Source: Rhodospirillales bacterium (GTDB taxonomy: Bacteria > Pseudomonadota > Alphaproteobacteria > Acetobacterales > Acetobacteraceae). Taken from it: DNA of 5,733 nt. Both the position numbers and the translations under genes were made by a program. The stretch is from NCBI GenBank assembly GCA_903644035.1, contig CAHJXG010000209.1, positions 1 through 5,733 of the forward strand, given 5' to 3'. Below the pieces are notes generated by a model that was given only the letters and a program-made list of their open reading frames with translations, had not been told where the DNA came from and made no database searches. This document shows positions 1 through 5,598 of this stretch, piece after piece (the first letter of the stretch is position 1; every line of letters starts with the position of its first letter).

Positions 1-1
1 G

Positions 2-481
2 GCGGGCCTCAGGCTCGTGTACGGCGGCGGCGGCGTCGGGCTAATGGGCGTGGTGGCCGACGCCGCGCTCGCCGCAGGCGGCGAGGTGCTGGGCATCATC
101 CCCGAGTTCCTGCAGCGGCGCGAGGTGGCGCATGCCGGCGTCGGCGAGATGGTGGTGACCGACACGATGCACGACCGCAAGCGTCGCCTGTTCGACGCCG
201 CCGACGCCTTCGTCACCATGCCCGGTGGACTCGGCACCTTCGACGAGACCTTCGAGATCACCACCTGGCGGCAGCTGGCGCTGCATGACAAGCCGATCCT
301 GGTCTGCGACGTCGCCGGCTGGGCGCAGCCGCTGCTTGCCAGCATCCGGGCGGCGGTGGATCAGGGCTTCGCCGGGCCTGAGTGCCTGGAGCTGTTCGAG
401 GTGCTGCCGGACGTGGACACCGTGCTGAGACGCCTTGCCGCCCTCACCTCGCCCGGCGCCGGGCGGCCGGACCGCGTTTAG
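2..481 (+). CDS. LOG family protein (nucleoside 5'-monophosphate phosphoribohydrolase), 5'-truncated by the window
   Basis: The reading frame is already open at base 2, reading [10 protein letters not shown], so the GTG at 17 is an internal Val codon and not the start. About 159 residues are visible, and roughly 35 N-terminal residues (the first Rossmann strand) lie outside, given the usual length near 190-200. Family marks seen: the glycine-rich [10 protein letters not shown] segment, an IPEFL segment, MHDRKRRLF (nt 167-193) and the diagnostic PGGLGTFDE motif (nt 221-247), followed by [13 protein letters not shown]. Known LOG-family proteins (Pfam Lysine_decarbox, TIGR00730) cleave cytokinin riboside monophosphates or, more generally in bacteria, nucleoside 5'-monophosphates such as AMP to base plus ribose 5-phosphate in the cytosol; older annotations as lysine decarboxylase are wrong. 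The natural substrate here cannot be read from sequence. The stop TAG is at 479-481, and no intrinsic terminator is visible before the tRNA. The family call is firm. Confidence 0.93.
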   Translation, partial: AGLRLVYGGGGVGLMGVVADAALAAGGEVLGIIPEFLQRREVAHAGVGEMVVTDTMHDRKRRLFDAADAFVTMPGGLGTFDETFEITTWRQLALHDKPILVCDVAGWAQPLLASIRAAVDQGFAGPECLELFEVLPDVDTVLRRLAALTSPGAGRPDRV

Positions 482-485
482 CGCC

Positions 486-514
486 TTGCTCCCGCACGAC
501 GCCCGGTCTATATG
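486..514 (+). promoter_or_regulatory. Candidate sigma-70 type promoter of tRNA-Pro
   Basis: A TTGCTC hexamer (486-491) and a TATATG hexamer (509-514) are separated by exactly 17 nt, just after the LOG stop codon. Transcription would begin around 520-522, a few bases before the mature tRNA 5' end at 526. The stretch between the -10 and the start (CGCCGCTC) is GC-rich, which is typical of stringently controlled stable-RNA promoters. The -35 element matches the consensus only in TTG, so this is an inference from position and spacing. Confidence 0.45.
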
Positions 515-525
515 CGCCGCTCAGT

Positions 526-602
526 CGGGGCGTAGTACAGCCTGGTAGTACGCTTGCTTCGGGAGCAAGAGGCCGGAGGTTCGAATCCTCTCGCCCCGAC
601 CA
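526..602 (+). tRNA. tRNA-Pro, anticodon CGG, with encoded CCA
   Basis: A full cloverleaf can be folded by eye. The acceptor CGGGGCG (526-532) pairs perfectly with CGCCCCG (592-598), then discriminator A599 and genomically encoded CCA (600-602). The D stem is GTAC (535-538) with GTAC (548-551) around loop AGCCTGGTA. The anticodon stem CTTGC (553-557) pairs with GCAAG (565-569), with loop TTCGGGA and anticodon CGG at 560-562, reading the proline codon CCG. The T stem GGAGG (575-579) pairs with CCTCT (587-591), including one G-T pair, around loop TTCGAAT. CCG is expected to be a heavily used proline codon in such a GC-rich genome. The 3' end lies 6 nt from the convergent ugpC stop codon. Confidence 0.97.
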
Positions 603-608
603 ATCCTC

Positions 609-1655
609 CTACAGCCGCCGCCCGCTCGCCGCGTCGAACAGATGCAGCGCGTCGGGTGCCAAGGCGACCGCGACCTGGTCCCCGACCGGGGCCGCGCCCG
701 GCAGCTTCGCCAGCAGCGCCGTCCCGTCCGCCATGCGGCCATGCACCAGCGTCTCCGACCCCAACGGCTCCACCAGCTCGACCGCGAGCGGGATGCCGCC
801 ATCCGCGAGCGAGACGTGCTCCGGCCGGACGCCGAGCGTCACCGCGCCCGGGGACCCCACGGCGCCGGGAACGGCGACCACCTGGCCGCCCGAGAGCTGG
901 ACCGCGCCGCCCGGCAGCAGCGCCGCCGGCAGGAAGTTCATCGCCGGCGCGCCGATGAAACCCGCGACATAGACGGTGGCCGGGCGCGCGAACACCTCCA
1001 TGGGCGTCGCAAGCTGTGCCGCCCGCCCACCTTCCAGCACCAGCAGCCGGTCGCCGAGGGTCATCGCCTCCACCTGGTCATGCGTGACATACAGGCTGGT
1101 CACGCCGAGCCGGCGCTGCAGCCTTCGGATCTCCGCCCGCATCTGCACCCGGAGCTTGGCGTCGAGGTTCGACAGCGGCTCGTCGAACAGGAACAGCTTG
1201 GGGCTGCGCACGATGGCCCGGCCCATCGCCACACGCTGCCGCTGCCCGCCCGAAAGCTGCCGCGGCTTGCGGGCCAGCAACGCGCCGATGCCGAGCAGCT
1301 CCGCCGTGGCCTGCACCTGCGCGGCAATCTCGTTGCGCGACAGGCCGCGGATGCGCAGCGCGTAGGCCATGTTGTCGAACACCGACATGTGCGGGTAGAG
1401 CGCGTAGTTCTGGAACACCATGGCGATGTCGCGCGCCGCCGGGTCGAGCTGGGTGATGTCGCGCTGGTCCAGCACGATCCGCCCGGCGCTCGGCGTCTCG
1501 AGGCCAGCGACCAGCCGCAGCAGCGTGCTCTTGCCGCAGCCGCTGGCGCCGACGATCACCAGCATCTCGCCGTCGGCAAGCGCCAGGTCGATGCCGGCGA
1601 GGATGGAGGCAGGCCCGAACCGCTTCTCGACCCCGTGCAGCTCGAGCGTCGCCAC
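609..1655 (-). CDS. ugpC: sn-glycerol-3-phosphate ABC transporter, ATP-binding subunit UgpC
   Basis: A 348-residue cytosolic ATPase that powers import of glycerol-3-phosphate through UgpA-UgpE. All nucleotide-binding elements are present: Walker A GASGCGKST (36-44), Q-loop Gln82 in VFQNYALYPHMS, signature LSGGQRQRVA (134-143), Walker B LFLFDE (154-159), D-loop SNLD (162-165) and switch His192 in YVTHDQVEAMTL. The C-terminal part from about residue 235 is the TOBE/OB-fold regulatory domain of the MalK/UgpC group, including GVRPEHVSL. Length agrees with E. coli UgpC (356). The start is GTG, directly after the TAG stop of ugpE with no gap, so translation is probably coupled; a purine-rich GGAAGGGGA lies upstream within the ugpE end. 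On its own it could be a MalK-like sugar ATPase, but the adjacent UgpB, UgpA and UgpE fix the assignment. Confidence 0.95.
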   Translation of the reverse strand: MATLELHGVEKRFGPASILAGIDLALADGEMLVIVGASGCGKSTLLRLVAGLETPSAGRIVLDQRDITQLDPAARDIAMVFQNYALYPHMSVFDNMAYALRIRGLSRNEIAAQVQATAELLGIGALLARKPRQLSGGQRQRVAMGRAIVRSPKLFLFDEPLSNLDAKLRVQMRAEIRRLQRRLGVTSLYVTHDQVEAMTLGDRLLVLEGGRAAQLATPMEVFARPATVYVAGFIGAPAMNFLPAALLPGGAVQLSGGQVVAVPGAVGSPGAVTLGVRPEHVSLADGGIPLAVELVEPLGSETLVHGRMADGTALLAKLPGAAPVGDQVAVALAPDALHLFDAASGRRL

Positions 1656-2480
1656 CTACTTGTCCCCTTCCGCCAGGCCCTTGACGAACCATCGCTGCAT
1701 CAGCAGCACCACCGCGACGGGCGGCAGAAGCGCCAGCACGGCGGCGGCCATCACGCGGTTCCACTCGGTCTGCGCCTCCGAGCCGATCATCTTGACGATG
1801 CCGATCACCACCGTGTCGAGCCGCGGGTCGGTGGCGACCAGCAGCGGCCAGAGATACTGGTTCCAGCCGTAGACGAACAGGATGACGAACAGCGCCGCGA
1901 GGTTCGGGGCGGACACCGGCAGCAGGATGTCGCGCAGGAAGCGCAGCGGCCCGGCGCCGTCCATGCGCGCGGCCTCGACCAGTTCGTCCGGCACCGCCAG
2001 GAACACCTGGCGGAACAGCAGCGTCGCGGTGGCCGAGGCGATCAGCGGCAGGGTCAGCCCGGTGAAGCTGTTGATGAGGCCCAGGCCCGCCATCACCGAG
2101 TAGGTCGGGATGATCCGCACCTCGACCGGCAGCATGAGCGTCAGGAAGATGACCCAGAACGCCAGGGTCCGGCCGGGCCAGCGGAAGAAGGCGACGGCGT
2201 AGGCCGACAGCACCGAGATGACGATCTTCCCCAACGCGATCGCCAGCGCCATGCCGAAGCTGACCAGCAGCATCCGCCACAGCGGCGTGACCCCGGGGCC
2301 GCCGGCGCGCAGCACGTCGGCGTAGATGCCGAGGCCCCGCAGGTCCGGCACCAGCGACAGCTCGCCCCGCGCGATGGCGTCCGCCGGCTGCGTCGATCCC
2401 GCGAGCACCAGCCAGACCGGCAGCGCGAACAGCAGCACGCCCGCGCACAGCACCGAGTGCGCCAGCCAGTCAGTCCGCAC
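1656..2480 (-). CDS. ugpE: sn-glycerol-3-phosphate ABC transporter, inner-membrane permease UgpE
   Basis: A 274-residue permease (E. coli UgpE 281) of the MalG-like BPD_transp_1 family, the second half of the channel. Six hydrophobic segments are seen near residues 9-29, 70-95, 103-125, 137-160, 193-214 and 245-265. The EAA loop that docks on the ATPase is intact: EAARMDGAG (169-177) through LLP (186-188). Stretches such as [34 protein letters not shown] and [11 protein letters not shown] match E. coli UgpE as I remember it almost word for word. The chosen start is a GTG that overlaps the end of ugpA by 11 nt; no good Shine-Dalgarno precedes it, so re-initiation after ugpA is likely. A second GTG nine codons on is possible, but the longer start aligns better with the known N-terminus. 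Confidence 0.95.
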   Translation of the reverse strand: MRTDWLAHSVLCAGVLLFALPVWLVLAGSTQPADAIARGELSLVPDLRGLGIYADVLRAGGPGVTPLWRMLLVSFGMALAIALGKIVISVLSAYAVAFFRWPGRTLAFWVIFLTLMLPVEVRIIPTYSVMAGLGLINSFTGLTLPLIASATATLLFRQVFLAVPDELVEAARMDGAGPLRFLRDILLPVSAPNLAALFVILFVYGWNQYLWPLLVATDPRLDTVVIGIVKMIGSEAQTEWNRVMAAAVLALLPPVAVVLLMQRWFVKGLAEGDK

Positions 2481-3351
2481 GGCGCCGCCCGAGGAAGCGG
2501 AACTGCAGCATCGTCAGCACGATCACGCCCCCCATCAGCAGCACGGACTGCGCCGAGCTTGAGCCGAGGTCGAGGTTCACCACGCCGTCGCGATAGACCT
2601 TGACCACCAGCGTCTCGGTGGCCTTGCCGGGTCCGCCGCCGGTGAGCGCCTGGATGGTGCCGAAGGTGTCGAAGGCGGCGTACACCAGGTTCACCACCAG
2701 CAGGAACAGCACCGTGGGCGCCAGCAGCGGCAGGGTGATGGTGCGGAAGCGGCGCCAGCCGCGGGCGCCGTCCATGCGCGCGGCCTCCGTTACCGTGCGC
2801 GGGATGGCCTGCAATCCCGCCAGGAAGAAGATGAAGTCGTAGCTCACCTGCTTCCAGGCGCTCGCCAGCACCACGACGCTCATCGCCTGGGCGTCCCGCA
2901 GCCGGTAGTCCCAGGCGACGCCGTGCCGGTTCAGCCAGCGGCCCACGAGGCCGACCTGGGGGTGCAGCACCAGGATCCACAGCACCGCCGCGACCGCGGG
3001 CGCGATGGCATAGGGCCAGATCAGCAGGGTGCGGTACGCGGCGCGCCCGCGGATCTCCCGGTCGGCGAACACCGCGAGCAGCAGCGCCACCCCCATGCTG
3101 AGCGCCGCGACCAGCGCGCAGAACAAGGCGGTCCGCCCGACGCTCTCCCGGTACAGCGGGTCGGTCAGCAGGTCGGAGAAATTCTCGAAGCCGACGAACT
3201 CGGACCTGAGGCCGAAGGCGTCCTGCCGGGCGGTGCTGAACCAGGCCGCCTGCCCTGCCGGCCACAGGAAGAACACGGCGGTCAGCAGGAGCTGCGGCGC
3301 CGCCAGCAGGATCGGCAGCAGCCGCCCGGGGAAGATCGTCCGGCGTTCCAT
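2470..3351 (-). CDS. ugpA: sn-glycerol-3-phosphate ABC transporter, inner-membrane permease UgpA
   Basis: A 293-residue permease (E. coli UgpA 295) of the MalF-like BPD_transp_1 family, partner of UgpE. Hydrophobic segments lie near residues 11-31, 74-97, 107-130, 157-180, 208-229 and 267-288. The EAA loop reads [10 protein letters not shown] (189-198) with LP at 207-208. Marks shared with E. coli UgpA include [47 protein letters not shown] and the C-terminal [10 protein letters not shown]. The ATG start at 3351 sits 12 nt after the ugpB stop and gives the N-terminus expected for the family, although no clear Shine-Dalgarno precedes it. The 3' end overlaps the ugpE start. No defect is visible. 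Confidence 0.95.
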   Translation of the reverse strand: MERRTIFPGRLLPILLAAPQLLLTAVFFLWPAGQAAWFSTARQDAFGLRSEFVGFENFSDLLTDPLYRESVGRTALFCALVAALSMGVALLLAVFADREIRGRAAYRTLLIWPYAIAPAVAAVLWILVLHPQVGLVGRWLNRHGVAWDYRLRDAQAMSVVVLASAWKQVSYDFIFFLAGLQAIPRTVTEAARMDGARGWRRFRTITLPLLAPTVLFLLVVNLVYAAFDTFGTIQALTGGGPGKATETLVVKVYRDGVVNLDLGSSSAQSVLLMGGVIVLTMLQFRFLGRRRAD

Positions 3352-3363
3352 GGGATGAGCCGG

Positions 3364-4698
3364 TCAGGCGCGGTTCGCGCGCTCGAACTCCCGCAGCACG
3401 CGGTTGCCGCGGCCCACGACGTTGTCGAGCGCCGCCTGCGCGCCCTGCTGGCCCTGCAGCGCGCGCTCGACCTCCTCATAGGCGATGCTGCGCAGCTCCG
3501 GCATCCGGCCGAGCCGGAAGCCGCGGCTGTTCGGCGTCACCGTGCCGCGGGTCAGCTGCTGGATCGGCACGTCGGCGCCGGGGTTCTTGCCGTAGTAGCC
3601 CTGCCGCTTGCTTTCCTCGAAGCCCGCCAGCGTCACCGGCACGTAGCCGGTGTTCTGGTGCCACAGCGCATCCTGCGCGGGCTGGGCGATGTGGGCGAGG
3701 AACTGGGCCACGCCCTTGTACTCCGCGGACGTCCGGCCCGGCGCCGTCATGGTCCACAAGCTCGCGCCGCCGATGATCGAGTTGATCGGCGCAGTCGTCA
3801 GCTCCGGGTCGTACGGCAGCGGCGCTTCCATCCAGCGGAACTTCGCGGTCTTCGCGATGTCACCGCGCGATCCCGACGAGTTGAAGCTGATGGCGGTCTC
3901 GCCCGAGGTGAACAGCGGGTCGGCCGCGTTGTCCCGGCCGCCGTAGCGGAAGGTGCCGTCCTTCGCCATGGCCAGGAGCCGGTCCAGCTGCTTGACGAAG
4001 GGCGGCGCGTTGACCAGGAGCGCCGTGTCCAGCCCCTCGAACCCGTTCGCCTTGGTCGCATAGGGCAGGTCGTGCATGGCAGCGAACTGCTCGAGCTGGA
4101 TCCACGGGAACCAGGCGCTGGTGCAGGCCGTGGGCGCCGCGGACTTCGCACGGACCGCCTGCGCCGCCGCGACCACCTCGGGCCACGTCGCCGGCGGCTT
4201 CGCGGGGTCCAGCCCGGCGCGCTCCATCGCGTCCACGTTGAGCCACATGACCGACGTGCTGGAGTTGAACGGCATGGAGGCGAGCCGCCCGTCGGGCAGG
4301 CTGTAGTAGCCGCGCACCGCGCCGATATAGGCGTTGGGGTCGATGGCGACGCCGCTCTCCTGGATCAGCTGCCAGGTCTGCTTGACCGCCGGGCCGGCCG
4401 CCAGCATGGAGCCGGTGCCGACCTCGTACATCTGCACCAGATGCGGCGCCTGGCCCGCGCGCCAGGCGGCGATGGCGGCGGTCAGCGTCTCCGGATAGGT
4501 GCCCTTGTACACCGGCACGACCTCGGTCGCGGCCTGCGCCGCGTTGAACTCGGCGCAGATGCGGTTCACCTCGTCGTTCAGCGCCCCGTTCATCGCGTGC
4601 CAGAACACGACGCGCGTGCGCGCGCCCGGCGTCTGCGCCTGGGCGCGGGAGGCGAGGCCGAGCGCCGCGGCGCCGGCGATCAGAGTGCGTCGCTTCAT
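3364..4698 (-). CDS. ugpB: sn-glycerol-3-phosphate ABC transporter, periplasmic binding protein UgpB
   Basis: A 444-residue exported solute-binding protein (E. coli UgpB 438) that delivers glycerol-3-phosphate to UgpAE. The start is the ATG at 4698, because it begins a signal peptide: MKRRTLIAG, a hydrophobic stretch, then SRAQA with likely cleavage after Ala21. The frame stays open to 4866, but those 56 extra residues are not signal-like. The twin Arg at 3-4 makes Tat export possible; Sec is equally open. Aligned by eye to E. coli UgpB, the seven glycerol-3-phosphate-contacting positions I recall (Y65, E89, S144, S270, G307, Y346, R397) are all kept, as Y68, E92, S147, S274, G311, Y352 and R403. 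Other shared motifs are YEVGTGSM (91-98), FNSST (144-148), WIQLEQF (199-205), GGASLW (310-315) and NTGYVPV (349-355). It is the first gene of the operon. Confidence 0.96.
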   Translation of the reverse strand: MKRRTLIAGAAALGLASRAQAQTPGARTRVVFWHAMNGALNDEVNRICAEFNAAQAATEVVPVYKGTYPETLTAAIAAWRAGQAPHLVQMYEVGTGSMLAAGPAVKQTWQLIQESGVAIDPNAYIGAVRGYYSLPDGRLASMPFNSSTSVMWLNVDAMERAGLDPAKPPATWPEVVAAAQAVRAKSAAPTACTSAWFPWIQLEQFAAMHDLPYATKANGFEGLDTALLVNAPPFVKQLDRLLAMAKDGTFRYGGRDNAADPLFTSGETAISFNSSGSRGDIAKTAKFRWMEAPLPYDPELTTAPINSIIGGASLWTMTAPGRTSAEYKGVAQFLAHIAQPAQDALWHQNTGYVPVTLAGFEESKRQGYYGKNPGADVPIQQLTRGTVTPNSRGFRLGRMPELRSIAYEEVERALQGQQGAQAALDNVVGRGNRVLREFERANRA

Positions 4699-4705
4699 GG
4701 ACAGG

Positions 4706-4711
4706 TCCCCC
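4706..4711 (-). promoter_or_regulatory. Ribosome binding site of ugpB
   Basis: GGGGGA on the - strand ends 7 nt before the ATG at 4698. It is a moderate match to the Shine-Dalgarno consensus and supports the signal-peptide start over the longer open frame. Confidence 0.55.
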
Positions 4712-4745
4712 GGATGTGCAGATGCGGCCGACCTAGCCGCCCTGC

Positions 4746-4774
4746 GTTGCAACCATGTTGCCATAAGATGACAG
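4746..4774 (-). promoter_or_regulatory. Candidate PhoB-binding site (degenerate Pho box) upstream of ugpB
   Basis: Read on the - strand there are three 7-mers at an exact 11-nt period: CTGTCAT (4774-4768), TGGCAAC (4763-4757) and TTGCAAC (4752-4746), separated by CTTA and ATGG. The first is a perfect Pho-box half-site (consensus two CTGTCAY units with a 4-nt AT-rich spacer). The second and third are poor matches to CTGTCAY, although they resemble each other in six of seven positions. PhoB controls the ugp operon in E. coli, which makes the position, about 70 nt before ugpB, sensible. A weak -10-like TAGGTC (4735-4730) lies 10 nt downstream of the third repeat. The call is an inference from pattern and context. 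Confidence 0.35.
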
Positions 4775-4789
4775 CGCCGTGAAAGCGCT
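4773..4789. repeat. Small inverted repeat between the DUF2842 gene and ugpB
   Basis: AGCGC (4773-4777) and GCGCT (4785-4789) form a 5-bp stem with a 7-nt loop, 8 nt past the stop codon of the DUF2842 gene. The following - strand bases (GTCATCTT) are not a T-tract, so an intrinsic terminator is weak at best. The right side, TGAAAGCGCT (4780-4789), also resembles a LacI-family operator half with the central CG. It partly overlaps the candidate Pho half-site. Its role is unknown. Confidence 0.3.
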
Positions 4790-4796
4790 CCGCCCC

Positions 4797-4988
4797 CTAC
4801 CGCTTGTGCACCGACCACAGCATCAGCCAGCGCACCGGGAACACCCAGACGATGCCGGCCACGCACCAGTAGACCGCCTCAAGCGTCCAGTGCAGCCGCG
4901 GCGCGAGGTCGGGCAGCGTGATCGCGGCTACCACATAGGCCACGATGAACAGCACTCCGGCGATGGTGGCGATGGCGGGCCTCGACAT
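4797..4988 (-). CDS. DUF2842-type small inner-membrane protein (63 aa)
   Basis: A short, very hydrophobic protein with two predicted membrane helices, about residues 5-24 and 36-58, joined by a short polar turn (PDLAPRLHW) and ending in a basic tail (HKR). The second helix carries AGIVWVFPVRWLMLW (44-58), which resembles the G-[IL]-[LV]-W-V-x-P end of DUF2842 proteins, usually 60-75 residues in alphaproteobacteria. No function is known for that family, and no catalytic residue is evident. The ATG start at 4988 is preceded by AGG 8 nt upstream. It lies in the same direction as ugpB but is separated by 98 nt that contain a plausible ugpB regulatory region, so it is probably an independent unit. 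Family call by memory of the pattern; coding status is well supported by composition. Confidence 0.75.
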   Translation of the reverse strand: MSRPAIATIAGVLFIVAYVVAAITLPDLAPRLHWTLEAVYWCVAGIVWVFPVRWLMLWSVHKR

Positions 4989-4991
4989 GCA

Positions 4992-5008
4992 CGCTGCCTA
5001 GAGCAGCG
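4992..5008. repeat. Inverted repeat in the DUF2842/apt divergent gap
   Basis: CGCTGC (4992-4997) and GCAGCG (5003-5008) are perfect inverted repeats with a 5-nt spacer CTAGA. The repeat lies 3 nt upstream of the DUF2842 start codon, so in that mRNA it would place the ribosome binding region in a hairpin; alternatively it is a protein-binding site. There is no further support. Confidence 0.3.
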
Positions 5009-5014
5009 CATCGG

Positions 5015-5043
5015 TTGCCGCAATGGGCCGGAAGCGGTACAGC
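5015..5043 (+). promoter_or_regulatory. Candidate apt promoter
   Basis: TTGCCG (5015-5020) and TACAGC (5038-5043) are separated by 17 nt, placing a transcription start near 5050 and a leader of about 33 nt before the apt ATG at 5083. Matches to consensus are partial (TTG; T, A and A of the -10). It is the best-spaced pair in the 94-nt gap. An imperfect hairpin, CCGG/GCGG then CCGC/CCGG (5028-5050), straddles the -10. Confidence 0.35.
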
Positions 5044-5070
5044 CGCCCGGACCCATTCCCCCACCTCATC

Positions 5071-5074
5071 AGGG
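5071..5074 (+). promoter_or_regulatory. Ribosome binding site of apt
   Basis: AGGG lies 8 nt before the ATG at 5083. This favours that start over the in-frame ATG at 5023, which lies upstream of the candidate -10 element and would add 20 residues atypical for the family. Confidence 0.55.
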
Positions 5075-5082
5075 CAACAGCT

Positions 5083-5598
5083 ATGGACCTCAAGGACCAC
5101 ATCCGCGGCGTCCCCGACTTCCCGAAGCCGGGCATCCTGTTCTACGACATCTCCACCCTGCTGCGGCATCCTGATGCGTGGCAGGTCGCCATGGGGCGGC
5201 TGGCCAACATCGTGCGCGGGCACCAGCCGCATCTGCTGGCCGGCGTCGAATCCCGCGGCTTCCTGCTGGCCGCGCCCCTGGCGCTGAAGCTCGGCTGCGG
5301 CTTCGTCATGCTGCGCAAGCGCGGCAAACTGCCGGGCGCGGTCGTGGGGCTGGACTACGACCTGGAATACGGCACGGACCGGATCGAGATCCAGGCGGAC
5401 GCCGTGCCCGCCGGCGCGCGGGTGGTGGTGGTGGACGACCTGCTGGCGACTGGCGGCACCATGGCGGCCGGCATCGCCCTGCTGCGCCGGGTCGGCGCCG
5501 AGGTCCCGGCGGCAGCGGCGCTCATCGAGCTGACGTTCCTGGGCGGGCGGGCGCGGGTGGACGTGCCGTTTGAGTCGCTGGTCGCCTACGACCACTGA
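5083..5598 (+). CDS. apt: Adenine phosphoribosyltransferase
   Basis: A 171-residue cytosolic purine-salvage enzyme that converts adenine plus PRPP to AMP and pyrophosphate (EC 2.4.2.7). Family marks in order: N-terminal [19 protein letters not shown] (2-20) leading to [22 protein letters not shown] (53-67), RKRGKLPG (78-85), the [12 protein letters not shown] stretch (92-103) and the PRPP loop [13 protein letters not shown] (114-126) with its two acidic residues Asp118-Asp119. Length is normal for bacterial Apt (170-185). The start at 5083 is chosen because MDLKDHIR is the usual N-terminus and AGGG precedes it. The gene is divergent from the DUF2842 gene, and its last 13 nt overlap the end of a convergent gene. 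Nothing is missing or broken. Confidence 0.97.
   Translation: MDLKDHIRGVPDFPKPGILFYDISTLLRHPDAWQVAMGRLANIVRGHQPHLLAGVESRGFLLAAPLALKLGCGFVMLRKRGKLPGAVVGLDYDLEYGTDRIEIQADAVPAGARVVVVDDLLATGGTMAAGIALLRRVGAEVPAAAALIELTFLGGRARVDVPFESLVAYDH

Noticed and set aside
526..602. Possible mobile-element attachment site at the tRNA 3' end
   Set aside because: No integrase gene and no second copy of the tRNA 3' end is visible in the window; the tRNA is followed directly by ugpC.
1078..2448. 456-codon - strand frame overlapping ugpC and ugpE
   Set aside because: Ala/Arg/Gly-rich out-of-frame reading of two real genes on the same strand; no fusion or frameshift is needed to explain either gene.
642..2603. 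653-codon open frame on the + strand, antisense to ugpC and ugpE
   Set aside because: Its translation is full of Arg, His, Gln and Asp in low-complexity runs, as expected when the GC-rich third positions of the opposite strand are read in another frame. It has no domain, and the real genes lie opposite.
2923..4782. 619-codon open frame on the + strand, antisense to ugpA and ugpB
   Set aside because: Same compositional shadow effect; the opposite strand codes for well-matched UgpA and UgpB.
4699..4866. Extension of the ugpB frame upstream of 4698
   Set aside because: The extra 56 residues are not signal-like, would bury the evident signal peptide, and cover the candidate regulatory region and the end of the DUF2842 gene.
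4992..5020. - strand promoter TTGCGG-17 nt-TAGGCA for the DUF2842 gene
   Set aside because: The -10 has only two consensus matches, and transcription would start at the ATG itself; too weak to annotate.
5023..5082. Earlier in-frame ATG for apt
   Set aside because: It adds 20 residues foreign to the family, lacks a ribosome binding site and lies upstream of the likely -10 element; the ATG at 5083 has AGGG at a good distance.
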